64,000 nucleotides of DNA, taken from assembly GCA_005784505.1 (NCBI GenBank), contig VCAZ01000039.1, positions 1,391,001-1,455,000 of the forward strand, written 5' to 3'. Source of the DNA: Bagarius yarrelli. Taxonomy: Eukaryota > Chordata > Actinopteri > Siluriformes > Sisoridae. This document shows, piece after piece, positions 12,601-26,800 of the stretch. The position numbers were made by a program, and so were the translations under genes. The notes below the pieces were generated by a model. It had not been told where the DNA came from. It saw only the letters and a program-made list of their open reading frames with translations, and made no database searches. The number at the start of each line of letters is the position of its first letter. Position 1 is the first letter of the stretch.

Positions 12601-14815
12601 CAGGTTCCTCAGGGAACGACATGTGATGATAGCTAGTTCGTTTTTTAGCTTCTAATTGAGTAAAATGTATCAAAGTAGTAGTACAGCGGTTAGGGTGCTG
12701 GCCTGCTAACTGGAAGACTGAGGGTTCTATTCCCAGCACCACCAAGTTACCACTGGTGGGCCCCTGAGCAAGGCCCTTGGTATTAGCTTTGCTAAAATGA
12801 TGGTGTGTAAAGTGCACAAGACGTTATAAATGTCGTAGAAGGAGAAGCGTGATTGACTGACGACACTGATGATACTCTTTATTTTTACATACTGTGCTGT
12901 CAATCTTACACACCTTATCCTGCCTATAATAAGCACACGTGTTGATTTGCCGTTTTTTGTTACCCCGGCAAATAATAATCTTCAGGAATCTGATGTCTGT
13001 CTAGAAAAACACTTTAACTGTGTTTATACTTTGATTCCTCCCCCCCTTTCAGTTAGTTCCTCTTCTGGGTATGGTGGTGTGCTTCGTCAAGATCCACATC
13101 CGACCGTACATGGACGACATCGTCACCCTAATCCGAGTAAGTGACTCATAACCTTCCTGTCTGTAATTTGTCTTCTATATCTGCTTTACGAGTCCACTTT
13201 TACAGTCTGGGCCCCAAATAAAGCACCAGGTTTTTACTAAGCTTTTATGCAAAATGTCTCAGTATGTCCTCTTCTGTTTTCTGCCACTCTTTTCCCCAGT
13301 ATCTAATTTAACACCTTTTTTACAGCCTTACGATCATAAATGAAAAAGTGCAAAAAAAAAAAAAATGAAGGTTTCCTTTGTTTATTTACTTATCCAGATG
13401 CAGCAAGCAGGAATTGCTATTGCAGATTTGTCATAAAAAATCATGCTGGGGGTTCAGCTCTCTCTCAAAGCAGCCAGCAGTCGTCTGGCCAGAGATTTTT
13501 GACAGGTTTATAAGGCGTATGAGTCATTGTTTCCACCCCATCGTCTGTTCTTTGCTCTTTTCAAGACGATCATTTACACTTTCGGTTAATAATGTGCTAT
13601 CAGGTATTAAAGCAGAGCTAGCCTTTATTATTGAACGCCTGGTCTGGCCCCTTACTGTCAATGACCTAATAACATTCAGTGCGGATATAAACTTTATTCC
13701 AGTCTGCACTGGATGCCAGTCTGTTCAGTCAAAGCAAAAGTGATACTTTTATATTGTTTTCTGTTGGGTTTGGTTTCACATTAGGGCTGGACGATATAAC
13801 CTAAAATCAAAACCATGATACTGGAAACATTTTACCTTGATTACGATTATTGACCGTTTTTTTTTTTCTTTTCGTTCTTGCCCCACTGGGAGGTTTTTTG
13901 GTGCAAGCTCTAGTTGAGTCTAAGTCTGAGCTTTCCGGCGACACTGACTGTACTAGACAGAGTCATGTGGCGTCACACTCGGCGGTACGATTTTAAGGGG
14001 AAGGGATTCAGAAAAACCTCTTATGTCTGTCAGAGGTTCTAATCAATCAGGGCCGAGGGCAAAAAAAAAAAAACGTTGCCTCCCGGACATGTAGGGTTAA
14101 AAGAGAGCAGACCATGACCATCTCGCTCAGGAAAAAATGATGTAACCGGTTGTTTTGCCTTTTTGCATCAAAGTTTAATTGATGAACCGCACCAAGGAAG
14201 AAAATTCCCTGCTGGTGGAAATGCTTGTGTTTAATACATTTCAATATTAAGCCACAAATATAAGTTGATGAAATGTTCGATGCGGAAAATAAACCAATAG
14301 ATAAAATACCTGTAGATGTAGTTTTATTATGTATAACCTAATATTTTCACCAATTGCAAAAGCTGAATCAGTCAAATTAAAGCCTACTGGTTGTTGATTA
14401 ATCGACTATTTAAATAGTTTTTTTTTTGCAGCCCCGGTTTAAAATGTCCTTTTTCTTAACTATTGTTGTACCTGCAGGAATACTGGACTCCCAACAACCC
14501 AATGCAGAACACCATCATCCTGCTTATCGAGCAGATAGTCGTGGCCCTGGGTGGAGAGTTCAAGCTGTACTTGCCACAGCTAATTCCACACATGCTGCGG
14601 GTCTTCATGCATGACAACAGCCCAGGGCGGAGCGTTACCATGAAGGTAAAGATGGGCACAAACCTAAAAAAGCCCATAAGAGTAGTAATACGGTTACGTT
14701 TATATATCTCAAACTGTAACTGGTGACCTAATCATTTACATATAAAGCTCCTCCAGCAAGTCTATCGGATATATTCTAAATGCGCTTCTCTCTCTCTCTG
14801 TCTTTTTTTTTTTTG

Positions 14816-14871
<56 letters not shown>

Positions 14872-17800
14872 ACGCCTAGTTTTCATCGTAGTTTGGCATT
14901 TTTTTTTCAAAATTGCAGGCGTTTTTATATTAGAATTCTACTCTGGCTGAAAACCAAACAAACATCACATGTAAATGCGAGAAATAGCATCGGTGTGTTG
15001 CTTTCGAAGATGGCATGAGAAATCATGATCATGTGTGCGAAATTGAATTATCTAAAATGAAAGTAAACGAACAGCGCAATAGCCTCGTGCAGCAGTGTCC
15101 AAACTTGGTCCTGGAGGGCTGATGTTCAAACACACCTGAACCAACTTATCAAGATCTTGCTAGGTATATTTTAAACTTACAGGTAGGTGTGTGAAGGCCC
15201 GTCAGGACCAATCCATCTAATGCTGTTGCGCTTCGGACAACCCAGGTTTGATTCTGACTCTGGGCTTTTCTGGACCCCATCCCCCCCCCGGTTTATTAAT
15301 GGGTCCTATCAATAAAATGCCCCCAAAAATGACTTTTAAAAAATTGTATTAAATTACTGGCTCACAACATGCCTTTCAAAATGCCTTCATTTTATTTTTT
15401 AAAAGAAAAAACAGCATTTAATTAACCATACAATATATGAAAACTATTACTTTGCAGGAGTTTTCCAAAAAGGTTGGAAAAGAAAGAAAGCTTGGATTTC
15501 TCAAGGTTTTTGGGTGCATAACTGCAGTTGGACGCATTTGTAATTACATAGTAAAAAACGCATGAAATCTTTTATATAAGTTTCATCACCAGCAGTTTAA
15601 GCATTTCCTGCAGACCTCGATTAATATTTATAGTCTGTCTGATTAAACATTTGTTTGTGTTGATCAACAGAGTTGTGTTGTAATTCCCTTTTATTAGAGG
15701 GAATAAAACTCACACCACTATGCTTAACAGTGTAGGTAGTATTTACAGACTTGCTGCTGGTCTTGTTTGAAATATAAACATTTTGTAGTGTGACAAAAAG
15801 AGCTACTTAAAATGGTCAAAGAGATGTTTATTTAAAAGTAAGATCACGTCACGTCATTCTGCCTATAAAGCTAAAAAGTCTCGTTTGGTTATAGAGAATC
15901 AGCTCTAACGGGATATGAATTTGTCTGCATTTTCAGTCAGATGGCTTAATGTAAGTGAAAAATGTTCCACAATCTGTCTCGTAAGTAACATTAACTTACT
16001 ATAACTGGTTTATATTCATGCTTTAGCTTGATTATGTAGGTACGAAGTTGTTTGCTTTGTTGCTGTTTCTAATTAGGAATGGGGGGAGTGGTGGCTCATG
16101 GTTAAGGTGTTGGACAACCAACACCGATTCCCAGCTCCACCAAGCCACCACTGCTGGGCCCCTGAGAAAGGCATTTAACTCCCAATTGCTCAGTTGTAAC
16201 CCCCAATTGAGATGATGTAAGTCGTTCTGGATAAAGAGATGAAATGCTGTAAGTCGTTTCTGGAATAAAGCTAATGTGCAGTCTAATTGTAAAGATCAAA
16301 TGCTGTTAATGTTAATGTAATTCTAAGCTAAAGTTCAATACGTCATGTGGCATAGTAATAGTGTCAGGTATAAGGCATAAAGATCCATACCATCACATGG
16401 ATTTATACTGCATGTATAAAGTGACCCAATTCTGATGTGGCACAGATTGGATATGACCGACGGACCCTGTAGGCAGAAAAAAGCACATGGATTCTGATAC
16501 ATGCATTAGCACCTGCCATGTAAGCACTACATTGGGTTGTTTTGCCGTGTATAGTGCAAGTTCAGATATCGGGGCAGTTTTGTATCTGTATGCAGGTCAT
16601 CAAAAAATAGTCACAAAATCTGAATTGGGCAACAAGATCTGCAGTGTAAATGCAGCCGAGGTGTTTTTTTGAACATTCTTTTTTCAGATTTCAGGTCTTA
16701 TGCTTACTCCTATAATAATCTCCACACTTCCGGAAAGGCTTTAGACTGGATTTGTGAGTGTAGCTGTGGGAATTTACAGTTTAATTTTCGCTCCATTGCG
16801 CGTTTAACAACAGACATGGTCTTAAAGCAGCTTTACAGAGAATGCAGTAAAAGTGTAAAGTGTAATGAGCAAATAAGCAAACCAAATTCTAATAATGTTA
16901 TCCAAAAGCAGAGGTCCTGAGACTAAACCTTGTGGGACCCCCGTGTTTTACCCATGTTTTACTGGCTTTACACTGGATAGTTCTCTATTCAGATGTAAAT
17001 GTTATCGATCAGACAGGTAGAATTTAAACCATTTTTAATACTTGTCCCCGGATTACCTGTTTGATTATGTAGGTGATCTAGTAGGATGGTATGTCATGAT
17101 CTATAGTGTCAGCACCAAGATCCAGTAAAAGTAAAAGTAGAGTATACAAGATACAAACTTGGCCCGGAGCTAAAAATGGGTCGTTCGTTTTTAAATTGTG
17201 CAAACTTGTGCAGTATACTAGTACTATAATAGGGCCTGAAACCTGACTAAAATTCTTTAAGGAAATTGTTTTCATGTAAGAAGAGGCTGCTGCTATAAAA
17301 GGTTCAGCATATCCACCATTTTGTTTGTTTCTGATATCAGTTCTTGCTACTAACTAAATTGCAATGCAATGTAGTGTTCTTTTCAGATACCTGATACTAA
17401 ATAAGAACCTGGGGTTGTTTCGTGAGTTTTACTTAGGTGTTTTGGCAGCTTAGGTTAACGCCTTAACGTCCTGTCTACAGCCGGACATATACTGTCTTTA
17501 TACGCAATTCTAAAAACCTCTGATTTCATTTTTGCTCTAGGTTACAGGTTGCTCTCTTGAGGGTCTTGAGGGTATGGGTTTGTACTCAGCTTGACATTCA
17601 ATGTCATGCTTCAGAATTGCACTGTCAGGTAAGGACGTCTGGGGTGCATTTGGTGTTTCTGTTTATCCCAGAGTTGAATCAGAGTCAGGGTCTCTCTTGA
17701 CTGCAGGACACTTGAGTTCTTCCACTTACCAGCTTAAAGGCTTTGTGCACAGGGAACAGTATTCAGATCTCTTAGTTCCAGTGAAAGAATAACATAGCTA

Positions 17801-20800
17801 CAACATCTAGAGACACCCTAGACAAATGTGCGCTTCAGAGTTTGTGGTAACAAACGTTAAAACACATTCATGCAGGTGTGCTGGTAAGACGTCCACAAAC
17901 CTTTGGCAATGTAGTGTATTTTGTCCCATAAATATGAATAATGGCAACAAATATTGGCATAAGGGTGCATCAATGTTGAATACATCTGGAGTCTGTAGAT
18001 GACATAAATATGACATTCACCACTCGGAGCACCGGGGGCCCCACACTCATATTCTGTTGCCAAAAACACTATAGACATTTTCTAATGTGTTTCTTCTGCT
18101 TTCTTTCTTTAATTTATCCTAATTAGATACATATATAGGGTTTGTTATGTCTACTTACTTATGTGAAAATTTGTATTCTATTTTACAATTTAGCAGCTAA
18201 TTTTTTTTTCGCCTACTGTGTTGCCAGACCTGCTCTCCTTGCTTGCTTCCTGGTGCACATTCGCTATGGCCATTAAGATCAGACAGATGAGTGGTTTATA
18301 ATGGAAATCTGGACTAGTTTTGCTCAATGGAAGCAATTTTCTTTAGTTATTTATGTTGGGTTTTTTTTTTAGTACTTTGACTTCCACAAGTAAAAACCTC
18401 AGGGGGAGATGATGTGCTCGATCATGGGGGACTAGCGATGATGTCATGGATGCTATTAGATTTATAAAGCTCTTTTGGTACAGCAAACATGAATTTCTTA
18501 TATTAAATTATTTTTATTTTGGTTAGAGTCCAACGAAAGACTTGCTGCGCATGGATAAACACAGTGTACATGAATACAGATCATTGTGTAGTTTACTCAT
18601 CGGTACTGAATATTCGGTTCATCAGTACTGAATATCTATCAATCGGAGACTTTAGCTTTTTTTTTTTCCTCACTGATTAGGACTTCTGTTTTTCTTTCCA
18701 GTTGTTGAACTTTTCTTCTTTTCTTTCCACAATTGTTTAATGTCTCTTTTCATAAGTTTGAGTATCAACAGACTTTTTAAAATCAGGTCAAAAGTAGGAG
18801 TGTCTGCAACTTTTGGGCCACGATCTAATGCAAATTGATAGCATGTAATCCAATAGCTTTTTATGCTATACAGTTTGTCGCTTTTTACAAATTACACCAA
18901 CAGAAGTCTCCGAACGATTCCAACTGATGTAGAAATGTTTCAATTTTGCATGTCGTTTAACTGGAAGACCTCAGATACAGATTTGATATTTCAATACGTC
19001 TCTGTAATGTCAGCTGAGAGACTGCTTACATTTTTTAAGGTGGATTGGGACCACTTTTTGGAGAAGAATGGAAGATTGTCTGGGTTCAGTGGTCTTGAGC
19101 AACTGATGACTCATAGAAAAGAGGGGGGCAGGTTGGCTCTAAGAACATCCTCCACGTATAACAAGCTTTTTTGCTTTGCTGAAGCACACCATTTTTTTAT
19201 TTACTTATTTTTTTATTACATGGAATCAGCAGCATTTACGCCCTGGATCTGCAATATAACGATAACCGATATTTCAATTTGCTGCTTGTTGGTGAGGTTT
19301 TAAGAAAGCCAAGCTCTTTTGTACACTTGAAGCCAAACCAGAATAAACACAAGTGTCTCCAAGGTGTTAAAAAAAATCACAACCCTCTTAACCCTGGCAT
19401 CAATTCTACAGTACTAGAGGCATGAACTTTGGAAAGGATGATGTCTCAGTTGGTGTTTTGAGTATAGTGAAGGAAAACTTTGACTACGAGTATACGATTT
19501 AGATGTTTTGTCATCTAACTCTTTATTGAAGACCTCATGCTCTGGTTATATATCCTGACTTGGTTCGCTTCTAGGATAGAAATGGTATAGGAGGATAAAA
19601 GATGGTCAGTGAGGACAGCTGGATGTGGACGATACATTAATCCCAAAACAAAAGTGATGTCACTTGTATGTAAGGCTTTGCAAAAGAACTTCTGAAGAAG
19701 CGGATTAATATATTAGTCTTGTATTTTTTTTTGTACCAGTGCTATCCTGTTTAAACATAAATCACAGATTCAAGACGTTGCCATGTCAAACCAGATTAGT
19801 GCAAAAATAACCCAATGTGGCTTGCGGAGAAAGTGTTCAAAGCAGAGAGAGAAATATCATAAGCCCCCCACCCCCCCCGTGTTCTGTAATCAGCAGGCGT
19901 CTAGAGAAGATCTACACCACACCACTGCTCAGATAGAATATCAGCCACGAAAGACTGCAAGCCAATTCAGCAAACTCACCGACTACAATTATTTAACCTC
20001 ACGCGTATACAGAATGTCCCCTGATGTGATACTTAATACGATAGAGTGTGTACAATGGCAGGGCTTCATGTCTGGACAGGACGGTGGTCTGGCAGAAAGC
20101 TGCTCCATCACAGGGAAAATCTTGGCCACCTTGAAATACTGTTTGAGTCACCCACAAGTGGGTGTGCGGTGAAAAAACAGCTAAGGTTGTGGCCTTTGAC
20201 CTTTCTTTGTTTTCTGATTATTTCCAGAAGCTACACTAGGTGTGGCCATTTTGGGGGGGAAAAAGTATCGCATTTTCTCCTTAATGAAGTTTGCCAACAT
20301 TCTGTCTTGTAAGCACGTCGTTGCCGAGGTTTACTTGAAATTCACTAATTAAAATATTTAATTGATTTGGGTTGACGGTGTAATTTAATAACGCAGGCTT
20401 TTATGTCCTAATGGAGAAGCTTTGAGCTCCAGTGTTTGACTATGTCAAGTTGGAATAAAAAGGACATTAATGTTTTGATCAATTATTTTAAGGTTAGTCA
20501 TTGTGTTGTTCGCTACCCCATTGATGGATTGTTGTTTTTCTGCTTTACAGCTACTCCTGGCCATACAGCTTTTTGGTGCCAACCTGGATGATTACCTCCA
20601 CCTGCTGCTGCCTCCTATAGTCAAACTGTTCGATGCCCCCGATGTCCCGCTGCAAGCCCGCAAGTCAGTATAATCAGCAACATGTTCGTATCTGTGGTAG
20701 CTCATTGGTTATGGTACTAGACTGCTGTTTGGAAAATCGTAGGCTCAATTTTCAGCACCCCCAATGCTGTCCCCGCCGGGTCCCTGAGCAAGACCCTTAA

Positions 20801-23800
20801 AGCTCAAAAAAAAAAAAAAAAAAATAGATAAATGAATGTGTCTGCCAGATGTTGGAAATGTCAATGTCTCAGTCAGATGTTGCAGATCACATTTTAAGGA
20901 GAGGATATGTCAGTCCCCCCCGTCCCCCCATCAGTAAAATTGGTCTAAAGAGTTAGAAAATAAAATCTAAATAGCTGGTAGTCAATTCCTGTATAGGAGG
21001 TTTGAAATTGGATGAGGGATGTTAAGAATGAATCAGCTGACTGTGTGATTGAAAGACTTTGATTGAAACACCAGAGCGGTTTGGCCTGTCATCTTGTGTT
21101 GGGTTTAATATGTCCTCATCACCCTTGCAGAATCTTTGTGCCAACATGTGGAGACATTTCGGTTTTGAATTTTATGTATTTATTTTTTTCTGTCCAAAAG
21201 ACTTTATTTGCCCTGTTTAACTGTTTAGGACTGTATGTGTATTTGCTGTTGAATCTTAAATGGATTTTTTTTTTTTTTTTTTTTAATGTAATTTACGCCT
21301 ATGTAAAAAGAAAAACGGAGTAATTCATTAACCGTTAGAACTATAAATTTCGTTTATTTTCCTAACATTCTTTGCTTGCTTATTTTGAAAGTGTTTATGA
21401 TTTCATCCCATAAGATTTAAAGGGCAAATGTTCCCGCATTCCCATCGTTGCTGGTAATTTTTTTTGAGATGGGTTTCCAGTTAAAGTTTTTCCTCTGTTT
21501 TGACTGCAGGGTTGCTTTGGAAACCTTAGACCGTTTGACCGAGTCCCTAGATTTCACCGACTACGCTTCCAGAATCATTCACCCCATCGTGCGCACCTTG
21601 GACGGAACACCCGAGTTACGAAGCACGGCAATGGACACCTTGTCCTCTTTGGTCTTCCAGCTTGGTAAAAAGGTAGCTTGTGAAAGCCTAGTGCCAGTGC
21701 ATGCTTCTATTTAATGACTCCTGTGTAATAGAACTCTTTGCTTTAACTTTCCACTGCTCTGCTGTCCACTGGAAAACACTTAATGATGATTTGTATCATG
21801 TTGGACTGTGTTGTTTAGTAAATAGGTCAATTTGTGTTAGTCTTAAATCTGTGGGTTTTCACAAATAGCCCAACGATGACTCTTTCCTATTCGTTTAGAG
21901 TTTATAGTTTGGCTGTTAATACGACCAGGATGATGTTATTTTCCTTTTCATCACCCCTCTCTGACTCCCCAGAGACCACCAGGAAAGCATGTGGCCACCA
22001 TGTGCATCTTTTGATCATGTAGGCAGTAGCTTGTCATTTGGGTAGATGGTAGCGGAATTTACTTTTTAGCACCGTGTGCATCCAATTAACCTCACCTGCA
22101 TCAAAAGAATAGCAACTTTAGCACACTTAAATTTCCTTTTTTTTCTTTTCCCTTTCTTTTAACGCAGTACCAGATCTTTATTCCTATGGTGAACAAAGTG
22201 ATGTTAAAGCACCGAGTCAACCACCAGCGGTATGACGTGCTTATCTGCCGCATCGTTAAGGTCAGTGTCTATTCCAACTTATATATGTGTATATGTATAT
22301 ATGTATGTTGAGTCCATGTAAAAAATGGTGTGCTTATAGCTTCTTGTTATAGGTGGAGGATGTTCTTGAAGCCAACCTGCCCCCCCCCTCCTTTTATGAG
22401 TCATCAGTTGCTCCATATTACTAAATCCAGACAATCCTCCTCTAAAAAGTGGTCCCAATCCACTTTAAAATTTTAAGCAGTCTCTCAGATGACATCACAG
22501 AGACTTAGTAAAATCAGACTTGCTTGATGTCCAGACAGAAATGATATATATAATGAGATATATATCGTATCGATCAATATGGATAAAATATTTTGAGATT
22601 ACACTTTTGCCATATTGCTCAGCCCCAGTTTGCGGTCATTTTATCAGGAATAAACGATTATGTTCTCTTTGACTTGTTGGATGGAAGCGGTGCTTTATTC
22701 ACTAATGTTTTATGTGATCTTCCAGTTCGGGGCATAAGTTTAATTAGCATCTTTGGATGGAAATATAGCTACTGTTCAGTGAATGTATCCTAATATAACG
22801 GAAGCTGTGTCTGGTTCGAGGTTTAATTGAAGGACCTCTAAAAGAACAGACAATCTTAGTGTGGGATTAAAGTTCTCTGTATTGTATATTAACAGGCTAC
22901 CTTTTACTTGTTTGTTTGTTTTGATTTGTTTATTTTGTGCATACAAGAAAATTTATCCTGGAACTTATGACCTATTATGAGGTTTTTTCATATTTCTTTA
23001 TTATTTATTCATTTTGTTTTCCAGGGTTACACTCTGGCCGATGAGGAAGAAGATTCTCAGATTTTCCAGCACCGCCAATCACGTAGTAGCCAAAGTGACA
23101 CGTTGGAGAGCGGTCCGGTCGAATCCGGTCCCATGAAGAAGCTGCATGTCAGCACAACTGCACTTCAGAAGGTGAATATAAGCAAAAGTATAGAACATTT
23201 GTAAAAACAATGACAAATAGTTAAATAAAACATAAGCAGGTGGAGGTAATCATCCATAAAAAACTTTTAAGTTAGTTGGTAGTATCGCTCAGTGTTAAAA
23301 GGTGGCGGGGCAAATTCTGTAGCCTGAAGCAAGTTTTCGATCCAGTCTGCACGGTCTAAAGCCGCAACTCCTGAACACGCAGAGGCTAAATAACCAGAGA
23401 CAACATTAATACAATACATTAGAAGACTTTATAGTGCAGTTAGTAACAGTACTAAAATAACAAACTTAAAAAATATTAACTGACTACACACTGCTGCTGT
23501 AGTTACTATCAAAACACACCAAAATCCCATCACACCATATTTCTACCTGTAACCATGACATCATCTTTTAACCCTTAGACTCCTGTAGTCGACTCCAGTT
23601 TGGAAATGCAACACTGGTTTTAATTCAGGCTTTCACTTTCTTTTGAAATCAGCCTCTTTTATGCAGTACATGATGACAGGGTTGCCAGATAGAGTTAAAA
23701 CTGTCCATTCCATAGTCATGTTTTATTTTCTGATGATCTTATTTATTTTCAAACTATAATTTAAAAACTATAAAATTAGTTAAACACCTGCTAAACTAAG

Positions 23801-26800
23801 CCCAAACCGCCTAAATAAACGGCAACCCTGGCTAATCAGGTATCCTTTCTGCGCAAACAGTGCCCGGAGGTACGCAAATAAATATTCTAATGTTTGGACC
23901 AAATATTTTGATTACATTTTTTTTTCTTGATTCTTCCACAGAATATATAAATACATTTAGACCAATAAACTTGGTTCAACCAGTAGAACAGGAATTTTAG
24001 TTTACCACTGCTGGGTCCCTAAATAAGGCCTTTTACCCTCAACTGGAACTGTGATTATAAGTCAGTCTGGATAAAGTTTGTCGCCGGACGTGTAAAAGTA
24101 TGTTTTTAGATACTTTTGATTGAAACAACATCTTAAAAAAAAAAAAAAACACACAAGCACAAGGCAAGAACTCAGATTATTAAAGAATTTCTGTTCTGTA
24201 CAAAATATTCTTTCATGTTCCCTTTGCTACCCTGAAGCGTTGCCTTCTTATTGATCTGCGTAACTGCTGTTCAGTTCAGTGTTTATATACAAAGCACTTT
24301 TGGCAAAGACTCCGGCGACTAAAATTGACCTATTAAGCGCTTAGACTGCTTTTCTTTGTAAATCTATTGTTTGTTCTGGAATGAATAATGACTGGCACAC
24401 ACTATGATTTAGTCTGGCAACATTCCCAGTTACCTTTAAAAAAAACCCCCAAAAAACACCCAAGCAATAAAAAGTCAAGTCTGCTCCTGGAATTAGACAA
24501 ATATTAAGTGAAACCTGTATTAAAGCCCTGAACTAATAACTGCCATCTTTGTTTCCTAACTGCACTCGCCTGTCGATCATGAATCATGCTCGGTCATGCA
24601 TTTTCACTATTTTCGACAGAGTATGAATATAACAGTTCAAATTTTATAAGGCATGCTGTTATTGCTTACTGGAAAAAAGGTGACTAGGCCGTAAAACTCT
24701 GTCGAAAATCTCGCCAAAAAGCACATTAGACACTTTTCTTTTGCTGGTCAAGTGCATTACAGTGATTCACAGCTGTCGATTGAGGAATGAGCCGATCTTT
24801 CCATCAACTAAAATAAAAAAAAACCCCGCCTGCTCTGAACCAGAAAAGAAACAGACCAGTTGAAGCGGTAGCCTTGGCCACCTTTTTCCTAAAATTTTTT
24901 CCATATCTGCGGATTCAGGTTTGTTTTTCCTGTTGAAATTAGTTGAAAAGCTATTATTTCACCCTGGAATCTTCAGATGAAGCAGAAAAACATTTAATCA
25001 TGTGCATTAATATCCAGATGCCGTAGATCCGAAAGAAGCTATTAGATTCCAGTCGCGATTAGTTCATTTCAGCTTGAGTTAATGACGTCGGAAAAAAAAA
25101 AAATCACATCTGAAATCACATCATCAAGGTCATATGATGCGATGCGTATTAAAGTGGTTTCTTAGATTGTGTCTTTCCGTAGGCATGGGGGGCTGCCAGA
25201 AAGGTGTCTAAAGACGATTGGCTGGAATGGTTACGGCGCCTCAGCGTTGTCCTGCTGAAAGAGTCGCCCTCTCCTGCTCTGCGCTCCTGTTGGTCTCTTG
25301 CCCAGACCTACATTCCACTCGCCAGGTAACTTCTACAGACATTTTTTCCCTATAACCTCATGGCTGAACAGAGACGTGCTGGACAGAACAGAAAGAAGAG
25401 AAACTTGAATTCTTTGTATGACATGTCGTTGCTGCTGGTTGTTTGCTGCTAGCTACCATTTAGCTAGAAAACGCGGCTTACTAAACGTGTCACGGATTGA
25501 TGATGTAAAACTCCGGACGAGGAGGTGGTGTTCCTCCGTTTTTGATGCGTTTTGATTGTCGTCCAGTCTGATGTTATGACAATCGAGATCCTGCAGTGTG
25601 ACATGGGAACCATGTCCATACGTTCTGACAAGCAACAGTCGCAAAACACTATTAAATATCGCACAGTGTAAATCCAGTTATGTTGGGATTCTTTTCTTTA
25701 ACTCTCTCTGTATTGTTTTGCCCATCCTAAATGCCCCAGGTGACTAATTCTCTCGCATCTTCCAACCGTAGAGACCTTTTTAACGCCGCTTTCCTGTCAT
25801 GCTGGTCGGAGCTCAGTGAGGACCAACAGGACGAGCTGATCCGCAGCATTGAGTTAGCGCTGACATCGCAGGACATTGCTGAAGTCACACAGACGCTGCT
25901 TAACCTGGCTGAATTCATGGAGCACAGCGACAAGGTTGGTAAAAAAGCTTAAGCTGGAAGAACCTTCAGATATTATACGAAGTATTGTATTGGAGTGCTT
26001 GTTCTGAGCTTTCTCAGCATATTAATCATGCACACGACCAAAATACAGCTATTTACATGAAATGTAAGATTCTAATATTACAATTTTTATTTAGACTGTC
26101 AGTTCTAGACAGACATGATTTTCAGTTTCAGCATGCAGGAAGGAGAATGTGGTCTCGTGCAAGACCCACAGTAAATTATTAGCAGAGCCCATAATTAGAG
26201 AATAAGAACCAGACTAAACTCTAACTAATGAGACGCAGACAAAAGTCTATGGTAATGTCCAACACCATAATGTCGTAGAATCGGACTATTTAGGTGCTGT
26301 TTTCTATTAGTTTCATTTTTGAGACCCCCTTTTTTACCTTAAGCAATATTATAAACACCATTTTTTAGTTTGGAGGACAGACTGATAAAAATATACCCTT
26401 TTGAAAGAAAGTAAATGATTTATAAGGGTTATAAATGTTCATTAACTGTATAGTTTCAGGGAGCCTGTAGCCTCAGGCTGGGGGCTTACCAGCGAATTGG
26501 GACACCCTATGCACTTGCGCCCTTTGCGCAAATGAAGGGCACAAGTGCGGATATTGGGATATCTTCCCATCTAGGTTCTGTGCTTTTCTGCTTACTTTGT
26601 TAGTAAAAAGTGATTAATTGAGTTGAAGTTTTACTTCTTGTCAGCTCAAACCAGTGTGTAATAAGAGGTCGTCTGACCTTTATGGTTAACAATGCCTTTC
26701 TACCCACAGAATTACCCCTCAGTCTTTTTTTACAGCTTGTGTATAAATTACATACGCTGTTGTGTGTGAGAAAATGCTAGCAGAGCACCACTTCCAAAAA

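Larger units (their letters stand above)
14646..20550 (+). other. mtor intron, 5.9 kb
   Basis: Contains the 48-base poly-T at 14818-14865, a SINE (16080-16262), a TIR-element copy (17545-17918) and one arm of a dispersed inverted repeat (18950-19130). No gene supported. Confidence 0.8.

Noticed and set aside
13378..13743. 121-codon + strand ORF inside an mtor intron
   Set aside because: No recognisable motif, no splice-site context, composition of AT-rich intron.
19783..20172. 129-codon + strand ORF in the 5.9 kb intron
   Set aside because: No domain, no family likeness, no splice signals in phase with mtor; probably chance.
25453..25664. Two - strand ORFs in the intron before exon 22
   Set aside because: Short, overlapping in different frames, no similarity seen.
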